Shown: piece after piece, positions 17,051-23,969 of the stretch
How the letters are laid out: each line of letters starts with the position of its first letter
How positions within the stretch are numbered: the first letter of the stretch is position 1
Assembly: GCA_905205975.1 (NCBI GenBank)
Contig: CAJLFQ010000019.1
Location: 1-34,284, forward strand
Direction: 5' to 3'
Length of the DNA: 34,284 nucleotides
Source of the DNA: an uncultured Eubacteriales bacterium
GTDB lineage: Bacteria; Bacillota; Clostridia; Oscillospirales; QAMX01
Made by a program: the position numbers and the translations under genes
Notes under the pieces: model-generated
Told to the model about the DNA's origin: nothing
Seen by the model: only the letters and a program-made list of their open reading frames with translations
The model's database searches: none

Positions 17051-17084
17051 AAGCCTTCCCCTGCATAGGGGAAGGCTTGTTTTA
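17051..17084 (+). terminator. Terminator of the surface-fibre locus
   Basis: AAGCCTTCCCCT pairs perfectly with AGGGGAAGGCTT across a GCAT loop and is followed by TTGTTTTAT. The CCTTCCCC arm recurs in the palindromic element immediately downstream, so this terminator may have derived from the same repeat family. Confidence 0.8.
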
Positions 17085-17097
17085 TGCCAGAAGCTCC

Positions 17098-17188
17098 ACC
17101 TCATCCGCCTCGCACAGCTCGGCACCTTCCCCTACGAGGGGAAGGTGGTTCTATGCTTTTCAGCGAAAAGCATAGAACCGGATGAGGT
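17098..17188. repeat. Nested palindromic intergenic repeat (REP/MITE-like)
   Basis: Terminal inverted repeats of 10 bases (ACCTCATCCG at 17098-17107 and CGGATGAGGT at 17179-17188) enclose two hairpins. One is CACCTTCCCCT/AGGGGAAGGTG (about 17123-17147). The other is a perfect 15-bp stem, GGTTCTATGCTTTTC with its complement, on an AGC loop (17147-17179). I recall similar CCTTCCCC...GGATGAGG palindromes dispersed in genomes of gut Clostridia. No transposase is present. The 335-base gap 17005-17339 contains this element and two terminators but no gene. Confidence 0.65.
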
Positions 17189-17288
17189 CGAACAGCGGAT
17201 ATCCACCCAGCAAAAGACGAACCCGCCATCCAAACGATCCCCAATGAATTCCCCCTCCCATGCGCCATCCTGTATCCAGCGCACAGCA

Positions 17289-17333
17289 AAAGCCGGTAGA
17301 GAAACTGTTTCTCTGCCGGCTTTCTCGTAGTTG
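17289..17333 (-). terminator. Terminator of the GNAT/DUF2087 unit
   Basis: AAAGCCGG pairs with CCGGCTTT, extended inward by AGAGAAA/TTTCTCT with one unpaired base on each side. Read on the minus strand, GGCTTTTGC follows. It lies directly after the stop of the last minus-strand acetyltransferase. Confidence 0.7.
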
Positions 17334-17339
17334 ATTGTT

Positions 17340-18080
17340 TCAGACTGCGCCTTCCAGGATTTTTGCAAACTTCGCAGGCGACAGGATTTCATGCGTGACA
17401 AACTGACCGTCGTGGAAGAGGGAAAAGACGGTGAATGGGCAGGGGGCGGTCTGCGCTTCGGCGCGCGTCGTCAGGTGAATCGTTTCCAGCGGCACATTGT
17501 GCTCCGCCGCCGTTTTTTCGAGCAGCGGCACATATTTCGTCGGGAACGGGCATTGATTCGTATAATAAATCACCCAGCCCGCAGACGCAGGGACGCCCAA
17601 ACGGAATTTCGGCGTCTGAGCACCCGGCACAAGCGGCAGGTAGAGCAGCGCAAAATCAGGCGTCGCTGTGTCGGCGAGCTGAAATCCACGGTGCGCCAGA
17701 TAGCCGGGATCCGAGAGAAACGGACGCTTCTTAGATGAAGAAAGAACCGTCAGCCCCTGCTTGTTCTGCGATCTGGCATCCGCAATGGCGGCATCGAGCA
17801 GGTCGTTGGCATAGCCATGCCCTTGCAGCGCGCCGGAAACCCAGAAACAGTCGATGTGCAGATAGCCGGGCGCATCAATCGGCGCCCATGCGGCCTCTGC
17901 CGGGATATACTCGATGAAGCACTTGCCGCGGGCCGTTGATTTCAAAAAGACGAGGCCTTCTGCCATGCGGTCTGCGAGCCATGACTTCTTGGCGGCGACC
18001 TGCGGATCTTTGTCGTTGGAAAGCGCACAGCAGATGTGTTCATGCGCCAGGTTTTCCGGCGTCAATCGAAGATAATCCAA
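17340..18080 (-). CDS. GNAT acetyltransferase with YoaP-like C-terminal domain (paralog 2)
   Basis: This protein of about 246 residues joins an N-terminal GNAT fold to a C-terminal YoaP-like domain. The acetyl-CoA-binding loop is GALQGHGYANDLL near residues 82-94. The C-terminal domain has VIYYTNQCPF near residue 173, thioredoxin-like with one cysteine. No ATG fits. The TTG at 18080 has AGGAGG eight bases upstream, and its product (M)DYLRLTPENL lines up with the paralog's MEFIDLTPENL, so I prefer it to the TTG two codons earlier. It is translated just after its tandem paralog, 12 bases apart. The acceptor is unknown. YoaP-type proteins are loosely linked to resistance or stress. Confidence 0.78.
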   Translation of the reverse strand: MDYLRLTPENLAHEHICCALSNDKDPQVAAKKSWLADRMAEGLVFLKSTARGKCFIEYIPAEAAWAPIDAPGYLHIDCFWVSGALQGHGYANDLLDAAIADARSQNKQGLTVLSSSKKRPFLSDPGYLAHRGFQLADTATPDFALLYLPLVPGAQTPKFRLGVPASAGWVIYYTNQCPFPTKYVPLLEKTAAEHNVPLETIHLTTRAEAQTAPCPFTVFSLFHDGQFVTHEILSPAKFAKILEGAV

Positions 18081-18092
18081 ACTCAAAACCTC

Positions 18093-18839
18093 CTATTGTG
18101 CTTTCTGAACGATGCGCATCAGCGCAGCACCGTCCAATTGATTCACCGTTGCGAATCGGCCGTTCCAACAGACGGCCCAGTTGTTGAACACGCAGGGCAG
18201 CGCCTTGGCCTCAGCCGCCGATGTGACGTGGACAAACTGCGCGGGCAGATTGTTTTCGGCGCAGAAAGCGCGCAGCTTTTCAATCCGCTGCGGAATGAAC
18301 GGACACTGATCATCGTAATAAATGGCCAGCCCGTTCGGAATTGCACCTTCCCGCACGCCGGGCGCAAACTGCGGCCTCCGGCTGTCAAAGCAGCATGCCA
18401 GCAGCCGGTAGCCATAGGGCGTCGTGTCGACGGTCTGAAATCCAAACGCTTCGGCAAACGATTGATCCGAGAGCCATGCCTTCTGCTTGTCGGAAGCGAG
18501 CATACAGACGCCAGCTTTTCCGGCGGAACGCGCATCCGCGAGACACGATTCCATCAAAGCGCGGCCGTAACCGTGCCCCTTGGCGTCGCCTGTGACCCAC
18601 AGGCAGTAGAGATACAGAAACTGGTCGCCCACAACCGGAACCCATGCGGTTTCCAGCGGTGCGTATTCCAAAAATGCACAGCCGTTTCCGGGAACCTTCC
18701 GGAAGATGTGCCCTTCGTGCAGGCGGTCAGAAAGCCATTGGCGCTTTGCTTCCACACCGGGGTGCTGCTTTTTCGTCCGGACAATGCAGCAGAGCGTTTC
18801 ACTTGTCAGATTCTCCGGCGTTAAATCAATAAACTCCAT
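18093..18839 (-). CDS. GNAT acetyltransferase with YoaP-like C-terminal domain (paralog 1)
   Basis: This 248-residue paralog of the adjacent gene starts at the ATG at 18839, preceded by GAGGTGG at good spacing. A GTG nine bases earlier overlaps that site and is unlikely. The GNAT motif A is DAKGHGYGRALM near residues 84-95. The C-terminal YoaP-like part has LAIYYDDQCPF near 173. The two paralogs have clearly diverged in sequence, so the duplication is old or the genes came separately. The unit begins with the DUF2087 gene. The substrate is unknown. Confidence 0.8.
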   Translation of the reverse strand: MEFIDLTPENLTSETLCCIVRTKKQHPGVEAKRQWLSDRLHEGHIFRKVPGNGCAFLEYAPLETAWVPVVGDQFLYLYCLWVTGDAKGHGYGRALMESCLADARSAGKAGVCMLASDKQKAWLSDQSFAEAFGFQTVDTTPYGYRLLACCFDSRRPQFAPGVREGAIPNGLAIYYDDQCPFIPQRIEKLRAFCAENNLPAQFVHVTSAAEAKALPCVFNNWAVCWNGRFATVNQLDGAALMRIVQKAQ

Positions 18840-18857
18840 AATACCCACCTCAAAACG

Positions 18858-19184
18858 TCACAGATACCGGGCCAAAAAATCGGTCAGCGGCGGGATGACA
18901 TCCGCTTTCCAATAGGTCTTGCAGTCGTTGGTGCGGTTTAATAGCATTTTGTTGTACAGCTCCCGCCGAAGGGTTGCCGGGTCGCCGAACAATGCCCATG
19001 CATCGAGCAGATCGTTGATTTCCGGCTCTGTATACGTCCGGCCGCCGTCCAGCTTTTGCGCCAGATACCAGAGCGCCAACAGCTTTTTCCGGTATTTTGA
19101 CGGCATCGCCGTCAGGCGCTGTTCGCTGTCGAAAAACGGGCGAAGCTCTTTCAACGCCGCATCCGGTTCGTTGGGCAGATTCAT
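18858..19184 (-). CDS. DUF2087-family protein, possible regulator
   Basis: This protein of about 108 residues carries the DUF2087 pattern: PSKYRKKLLALWYLAQKL (about 28-45), GGRTYTEPEINDLL, and DPATLRRELYNKMLL (about 68-82). It resembles a winged-helix fold. I chose the ATG at 19184 because GAGGTG sits at proper distance. The GTG inside that Shine-Dalgarno is the other in-frame start. In other bacteria DUF2087 is often joined to or found beside helix-turn-helix regulators. Here it is the first gene before two acetyltransferases, and a large inverted repeat overlaps its transcription start. Autoregulation is a reasonable inference. Confidence 0.75.
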   Translation of the reverse strand: MNLPNEPDAALKELRPFFDSEQRLTAMPSKYRKKLLALWYLAQKLDGGRTYTEPEINDLLDAWALFGDPATLRRELYNKMLLNRTNDCKTYWKADVIPPLTDFLARYL

Positions 19185-19210
19185 CGCGATGATCACCTCG
19201 AAAAAGAACG

Positions 19211-19244
19211 ATGTTTATACGCAACGGCTGATGCGCATAAACAT
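19211..19244 (-). promoter_or_regulatory. 13-bp inverted repeat, probable operator
   Basis: ATGTTTATACGCA (19211-19223) and TGCGCATAAACAT (19232-19244) are inverted copies with one mismatch, separated by eight bases. The right arm abuts the -10 box and the left arm lies in the early leader. This is the position expected for a repressor site controlling the DUF2087-acetyltransferase unit. Confidence 0.65.
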
Positions 19245-19273
19245 ATGATAGCATAGAATGTGTCCAATGTCAA
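19245..19273 (-). promoter_or_regulatory. Sigma-A-type promoter of the DUF2087-GNAT unit
   Basis: On the minus strand TTGACA (19268-19273), a 17-base spacer and TATCAT (19245-19250). It lies about 60 bases before the DUF2087 start codon. Confidence 0.82.
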
Positions 19274-19283
19274 CCGAATGCAA

Positions 19284-19331
19284 AAAAACCTGTTTCAGGG
19301 GTTCTGTCATCAGACCCTGAAACAGGTTTTT
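19284..19331. terminator. Terminator of the RecQ-like helicase gene
   Basis: AAAACCTGTTTCAGGG pairs with CCCTGAAACAGGTTTT over a loop of about 14 bases. T runs are present in both directions. On the minus strand it directly follows the helicase stop codon. Confidence 0.85.
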
Positions 19332-19334
19332 GCT

Positions 19335-22300
19335 TTATTCTGCGGGATCCAGTTCCAGCATGCGCCGGACGAAATCCTCTTCGCCGAGGAAGTAAGCCTC
19401 GATCAGGGCCCAGCGTTCTGCGGTTGTCATTTCGTGGGTGAAAAATGCGCCGAGCATCGCCTGGCTGTTCTCATGCCGGCGGTGAATATCCTGCAAGACA
19501 GCGTTTGCATATTTCCCGGCGGCAAGCCGCTGCAATTTCGCCGGGTCGTTGATGCGGACAAAGACTTCTGCCTTTTCGCCGCCGCGAATTTCGTAATGCG
19601 CGAGACCGAGCAGCTCCAGCAGACGGAGCAGCGGAGCGATCTCCAGCGGTTTGTTTGCGACGAGCGGATAAAACCGGCTGAAAAGCCCGTCTTCTTCGGT
19701 GTTGGGCGCGCACTGCTGGAGTTGGTGCTTGAAGAAGGATTCCAGCGCCGTGTACCCCGACGTGCTGACATAATATGTCGTCTCCTCCGAACCCGGTGAT
19801 TTCCGCCGCCGAAGGACGCGAACCCGGCTGCGGGCGCCAGAAAACGCAGCGCTTTCATTGGGATCCTCCGCAAAGATATCCATGAGCAGACCGACTTTAT
19901 CGTGTGAAACCGGCTTCTCGCCGAACTGCTCGGCAAGGTCAGCCTCGAAATCGGCGAGTGTAAACTGCTTCACCTCTGCGTTGCGGTGCTTGGTAAAAAT
20001 CTTCACGATGCCCTGCAGAACGTCGTGTGCTTTTTTGCAGACGCCGTCAAAATCACCGGTATAGCGGATGCTGGCGCAGACACGCGGCATAACGTGCGAC
20101 ATACTGCGCATTTTGCCGCCGGAAGCAGGGAAGAGCTCTTCAAAAAAGGCCTTTTTGAACATACCGAATGCCAATTCCGGACGGCAGGCCTCCCATGCAG
20201 CTTCCATATCAATGAGATAGGTGTTGCCAGAACTGTAAATCAAGGTGTCGGAGCAGCGGTTCAGATTGGCTGAAGCAATCCGGCGGGCGTCCGTGCCCTG
20301 CTGCAAAACGGCAAAGGCGCCGTATTTTTTGAGCCAGGTGTCTTCGATTTCCGACGGCACGTTGACATAGTTTTTGGAGCGCATGGCGCGCGGCCGCACG
20401 ACGAGTACCGGAAAGCTGAACTTGTTGGACAGGTCTTTTGCCAGCAGCATCAGACCGGCTTTGGTGCGGTTTTCGGCGTCGCCGTTCGGGAAGAGATATT
20501 CAAACGTCTCTGCGGCGATGAGCAGATTCCGGCTTTTCTGCGCGGCTTGAATCGCGCAGAGCTTCTTGAGCATTTCTTTGAGCTGATACTGCCGCATTTC
20601 TGAAATGCCGTTCAGCGTCCGGACGTAGTGCAGGTCGGTGTCGAAATAATCGACGTGTGCGACGCCTAAAATCTTCGGGTCGCGGGCGATACGGCCGATT
20701 TCCTGGATGTAGTCGGAGAGTGTGCCGGTCGGCGCAAAATGAATGACGTGCTTGATGTCGGACACGTCGACGCCCATGCCGAAGGCCTTGGTGCAGAAAA
20801 GGCCGAGCGCGCGGCCGGACTTGTAATCCTTTTCGACGGCAAGCCGCTCCTGCGCGGGCAGCTGACCGTGATAACGCCGGAGCCGTTCGTGCTCACGGAC
20901 TTCCGTCATGGCCTGAATCTGATCGACTTGGCTGCGGAAGGGGAAATACGCCAGAACTTTTTCCCGGCGGCTGACATACTTCCGGACGCGCTGCAGCATC
21001 AGGGCGAACTTCTGCGCCTCGATGGTGCCGCTGCCGTCGCCCCTGCCGTGGCGGCGAATGTCGAACGAAATGTTGTCGCGCTTGACGCGCCCCAGATGAA
21101 TGTGGGTCTTGCCGAGCGCCAATTCGCGGATGGTGTCGTTGACGACGTCGTCTTCGCCTTCGTAGACGGCGGTTGCCGTCAGACAGAGCACCGGAAAACA
21201 GAAACCGTCCCGGCGGGCCTTCTTGAGAAAATCGCCCAAAAACCAGTAATCCGAGCGGAAATCCCGCCCCCAGCTGGTTACGGTGTGCGCTTCGTCAATG
21301 ACGGTCAGACCAATTTTGCGGCCGCCCAGAAAGGTCTGAAGGTTCGTCGTCAAAAGCAGCTCCGGCGCCAGATACAGAAGCGATTTGGAGCCGTTTTGAA
21401 TGGCGGCCATGGCCTGCATGCGCTCATCAATGGTCATCGTCGAGTTGATGCAGACGGCGAGATCGATGCCGCGCTGGTCGCGGAGCTGGCTCACCTGGTC
21501 GTTCATCAGCGCGATCAGCGGGGAAACGACCAGCGTAATCAGACCGTGCTGTTCCGCCAAATGCAGCGCCGGGAGCTGGAAGAGGATGGATTTGCCCGCG
21601 CCGGTCGGCGCAGTGATGAAGATGTTTTGAAAGGCTTCGCCCGCGTGTGCGCGTTCGCACTGGTCAATGATTTCAGAGACGATCTGCCCCTGCGTAATCG
21701 TCTCTGTCTCGCGGGAGACGTCCGGATCCTGATAGAACTGGAGCGGGCGGAATGAGGCGTTTTCCCCCCAATACCGCTGAAGCAGCGGCAGATAGGTGTC
21801 AGATTCATAAACGGGTGCGCATTTGGGCGCGGGCTGCATGGCAAACGGCACACCGAGCAGCTGCATCGCGCCGGTCAGAGCCGCATCGCGCGGGGACGGC
21901 TGTCCGCTGTGGAGGAGCAGCACAGCCGGTTCGGCAGAACCGCCGGTGACTTGCAGCCGGAAAAGCCAGTCATCCTCACTGCCGGATTCGATGCGCAGCC
22001 AAGTATCTTCCGCGGAAACAACGCCGGATTCTGCGGCGTCAGCCGGCCAGAATGGCTGGATTTCCACCGATTCCTCATCCGGCGATGCCGGCAGAAGCAG
22101 CGCGCGTTCGCCAACCATGCGGACATCGCCGTAGAGCTTGGAAAGCGATTGAAGCACAGGGTCGACAGCGTCGTGTTCGGCCTGAAAAAAGTCAAACAAA
22201 GCCAGAACGGCGGCCTCCGGAAGGCAGGACGGCACCCATGGGGCGAGCAGGTTGTTCTCGATGACAACGATGCGGGCTTCTTTCAGCTTGGGGAGCACCT

Positions 22301-22583
22301 CGCGCAGGACAAGCAGCTCTTCATACAAGCCGATTTTCGGGCTATCTGCTGCGCGGATGGCGGCGGACAGGTCAAACCAGAGATCATCCAGCCGTTCCGG
22401 ATGAAACCCGTCTGCGTCGGCGAGGTCATCGCGGACAAGCAGATGGGCCGGGTGAGACAGCAGAAAACGCGTTTGGTCAAGGTTAAATCCCTTGAAGAAG
22501 AAAATCGTTCTGCCGTCTGCATGGTTCAACAGGCGGTCAACCTGCTGCGAAAAGAAATCGGTCGTATGAGTCACTTCTGTCAT
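19335..22583 (-). CDS. RecQ-like superfamily 2 DNA helicase with extra N- and C-terminal regions
   Basis: The ATG at 22583 has AAAGGAG upstream and gives 1082 residues. The frame continues further upstream but crosses the promoter. The helicase core lies at about residues 310-680: APTGAGKS (Walker A, about 326), VIDEAHTV (about 428), LTATAV (about 466), GMGVDVSDIKHVIHF (about 600) and QEIGRIARD (motif VI, about 627), the RecQ pattern. About 310 residues before the core and 400 after it are not the usual RecQ zinc/winged-helix/HRDC set, and I see no zinc-binding cysteine quartet. Ordinary bacterial RecQ is about 600 residues. Its size and place beside a CRISPR locus make a defence role possible but unproven. 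It is a single-gene unit with its own promoter and terminator. Confidence 0.82.
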   Translation of the reverse strand: MTEVTHTTDFFSQQVDRLLNHADGRTIFFFKGFNLDQTRFLLSHPAHLLVRDDLADADGFHPERLDDLWFDLSAAIRAADSPKIGLYEELLVLREVLPKLKEARIVVIENNLLAPWVPSCLPEAAVLALFDFFQAEHDAVDPVLQSLSKLYGDVRMVGERALLLPASPDEESVEIQPFWPADAAESGVVSAEDTWLRIESGSEDDWLFRLQVTGGSAEPAVLLLHSGQPSPRDAALTGAMQLLGVPFAMQPAPKCAPVYESDTYLPLLQRYWGENASFRPLQFYQDPDVSRETETITQGQIVSEIIDQCERAHAGEAFQNIFITAPTGAGKSILFQLPALHLAEQHGLITLVVSPLIALMNDQVSQLRDQRGIDLAVCINSTMTIDERMQAMAAIQNGSKSLLYLAPELLLTTNLQTFLGGRKIGLTVIDEAHTVTSWGRDFRSDYWFLGDFLKKARRDGFCFPVLCLTATAVYEGEDDVVNDTIRELALGKTHIHLGRVKRDNISFDIRRHGRGDGSGTIEAQKFALMLQRVRKYVSRREKVLAYFPFRSQVDQIQAMTEVREHERLRRYHGQLPAQERLAVEKDYKSGRALGLFCTKAFGMGVDVSDIKHVIHFAPTGTLSDYIQEIGRIARDPKILGVAHVDYFDTDLHYVRTLNGISEMRQYQLKEMLKKLCAIQAAQKSRNLLIAAETFEYLFPNGDAENRTKAGLMLLAKDLSNKFSFPVLVVRPRAMRSKNYVNVPSEIEDTWLKKYGAFAVLQQGTDARRIASANLNRCSDTLIYSSGNTYLIDMEAAWEACRPELAFGMFKKAFFEELFPASGGKMRSMSHVMPRVCASIRYTGDFDGVCKKAHDVLQGIVKIFTKHRNAEVKQFTLADFEADLAEQFGEKPVSHDKVGLLMDIFAEDPNESAAFSGARSRVRVLRRRKSPGSEETTYYVSTSGYTALESFFKHQLQQCAPNTEEDGLFSRFYPLVANKPLEIAPLLRLLELLGLAHYEIRGGEKAEVFVRINDPAKLQRLAAGKYANAVLQDIHRRHENSQAMLGAFFTHEMTTAERWALIEAYFLGEEDFVRRMLELDPAE

Positions 22584-22623
22584 GCTCTCCTTTGTCCCAG
22601 AAACCGAGCCGGGTACTAAACAT

Positions 22624-22652
22624 ATTATACCATGCGCGTCGTTTTTCCACAA
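22624..22652 (-). promoter_or_regulatory. Promoter of the RecQ-like helicase gene
   Basis: On the minus strand TTGTGG (22647-22652), a 17-base spacer and a perfect TATAAT (22624-22629), about 40 bases before the ATG. The -35 box is weak. Confidence 0.65.
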
Positions 22653-22666
22653 TGGAAAAAACGACG
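22637..22666. promoter_or_regulatory. Inverted repeat covering the -35 region of the helicase promoter
   Basis: CGTCGTTTTTCCA (22637-22649) and TGGAAAAAACGACG (22653-22666) are inverted copies with a one-base bulge around a CAA centre. The element covers the -35 hexamer and part of the spacer. It could be an operator. It could also act as a weak bidirectional terminator because of its T and A runs. Confidence 0.5.
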
Positions 22667-22702
22667 GAAAATCGCCGGAAAAAAGCGGGTCTGTCCGCAC
22701 CT

Positions 22703-22755
22703 GAAAAAGCTGCCGGAAGGATGGGCAAATGAAGCGGCATCCTTCCGGCGGCTTT
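22703..22755 (-). terminator. Terminator of the isomerase gene
   Basis: GCCGGAAGGATG (22712-22723) pairs with CATCCTTCCGGC (22738-22749). Read on the minus strand it is followed by AGCTTTTTC. It lies just downstream of the sugar isomerase stop. Confidence 0.82.
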
Positions 22756-22777
22756 GGAATTCAAAAATATGTATGGT

Positions 22778-23524
22778 TCAGCGAATGAAGCGGTCGAGAT
22801 ATTCGCGGCTGTACTTGAGGCTTTCAAACGGGTCGCCCGGCCACTCGTCCTGTTCGACGACAAAGTATTGGACGCCGGTTTCCTCGGCGGTTTTGATAAT
22901 GCCGTCCCACCAGAGGTTGCCGTGGCCGATTTCGGTGATGAACGGGCCCTTTTCGTTGCGGCCCATATCCTTCAGGTGCAGGATATCGATGCGTCCGGCC
23001 AGCTTTTCGATCCAATGGCGGACGTCGGCGCCGCCGTGCTGTACCCAGAACGTGTCCAGTACAAACGACGTGCCTTCCGGATCGAGTCCTTCGACCAGCA
23101 TCTCCATGAGCGTTTTGCCGTTGGGCTGACGGATGAACTCGTGGCTGTGGTTGTGATAGGTGAACTTAAAGCCCTGCGGATGGACATTTGCGGCGACCTG
23201 ATTGGCCTGCTCGATGAAGCGGGTGTAGTCGTCAAAACCGCCCCAGACGCCGCCGACACCCATGTTCGTGGTGCCGAGCGCGCGGTGCGCGGCCATTGCG
23301 CGTTCCGGCTCGTTGAGCATCATGCCGAAATCGTCATGCGTGCCGACGATTTCAAGCCCCTCTTCCTGCGCAATGCGGCCGAACGTTTCATAAGGAATGG
23401 CGCATCCGGCTGTCTGCGCCTGGTCATAGCCCATGGCTTTCAGCTTTTTGAAGGATGTACGGATCGATTCTTCATCGCCCATAAAATCGCGGATGGTATA
23501 AAGTTGTACGCCGATTTTTTTCAT
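22778..23524 (-). CDS. Sugar phosphate isomerase/epimerase family protein (xylose isomerase-like TIM barrel)
   Basis: This 248-residue cytoplasmic TIM-barrel protein resembles IolE and other AP-endonuclease-2-like sugar isomerases. It starts MKKIGVQLYTIRD, the usual first strand. Candidate metal ligands lie in YHNHSHEF (near residue 123), VLDTFW (near 155), ILHLKD (near 180), TEIGHGN (near 197) and FVVEQDEW near the C-terminus. The Shine-Dalgarno is AAAGGCGGG. It is a single-gene unit with a promoter at 23626-23654 and a terminator downstream. The substrate cannot be told. The carbohydrate genes at the start of the window share a putative regulatory repeat with this intergenic region, a weak link. 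Confidence 0.83.
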   Translation of the reverse strand: MKKIGVQLYTIRDFMGDEESIRTSFKKLKAMGYDQAQTAGCAIPYETFGRIAQEEGLEIVGTHDDFGMMLNEPERAMAAHRALGTTNMGVGGVWGGFDDYTRFIEQANQVAANVHPQGFKFTYHNHSHEFIRQPNGKTLMEMLVEGLDPEGTSFVLDTFWVQHGGADVRHWIEKLAGRIDILHLKDMGRNEKGPFITEIGHGNLWWDGIIKTAEETGVQYFVVEQDEWPGDPFESLKYSREYLDRFIR

Positions 23525-23625
23525 GAATGTAATCCCGCCTTTTTCAGATCATTGTGACGTCAGTATGCCGGCCGCTTGAAGAATGCAGCCGATCGACACC
23601 TGCGCCGCTGTGAAAATCATCTCAT

Positions 23626-23654
23626 ATTATATCCGGATTTCACGAAATATGCAA
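23626..23654 (-). promoter_or_regulatory. Promoter of the isomerase gene
   Basis: On the minus strand TTGCAT (23649-23654), a 17-base spacer and a perfect TATAAT (23626-23631), about 100 bases before the start codon. The -35 is moderate. Confidence 0.65.
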
Positions 23655-23737
23655 GATCAAAAGCGAAAATCAGTCAGACCTTTTTGAAACAACAAAGCAG
23701 ATTGCAAACGAAAAACTCAGACACAGAGTCGTCACCA

Positions 23738-23757
23738 TTCGACAAAATTCGACTTTT
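23738..23757 (-). promoter_or_regulatory. Direct repeat GTCGAA-N4-GTCGAA between the isomerase and cas promoters
   Basis: On the minus strand this reads AAAA, GTCGAA, TTTT, GTCGAA. It is the closest relative of the element at 5314-5333 (18 of 20 bases). It lies between two divergent promoters, 66 bases upstream of the cas -35. The rest of the 445-base gap 23525-23969 is AT-rich and shows only the two promoters and this element. Confidence 0.4.
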
Positions 23758-23823
23758 CAAACGTGAAAACAGCGAGAAAATCCAGAAGTCACGATTTTAC
23801 GACACTTACGGCGTGAAAAATAC

Positions 23824-23853
23824 TTGACAAGAAAAGAAACGGCGTGGTAAAAT
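23824..23853 (+). promoter_or_regulatory. Sigma-A-type promoter of the cas operon
   Basis: TTGACA (23824-23829), an 18-base spacer and TAAAAT (23848-23853). Transcription would start near 23860, leaving a leader of about 110 bases before cas3. No other promoter was found within the operon. Confidence 0.8.
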
Positions 23854-23969
23854 AGGTGTTGGAGAAATACACAAAACAAGCAGGCACATCCTGACGAAAA
23901 TCGGCATGAAATCCGAAGAAGTTTCACCTGCATGATGCAGCGAAAAAAGAGGATCCCAAGAAAGGATCG

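Noticed and set aside
17005..17339. A small gene in the spacer after the sortase
   Set aside because: The open frames here run through palindromic repeats and terminators and lack ribosome sites.
20739..21755. Plus-strand open frame of 338 codons inside the helicase gene
   Set aside because: It is antisense to the helicase core. The residue composition is that of a shadow frame.
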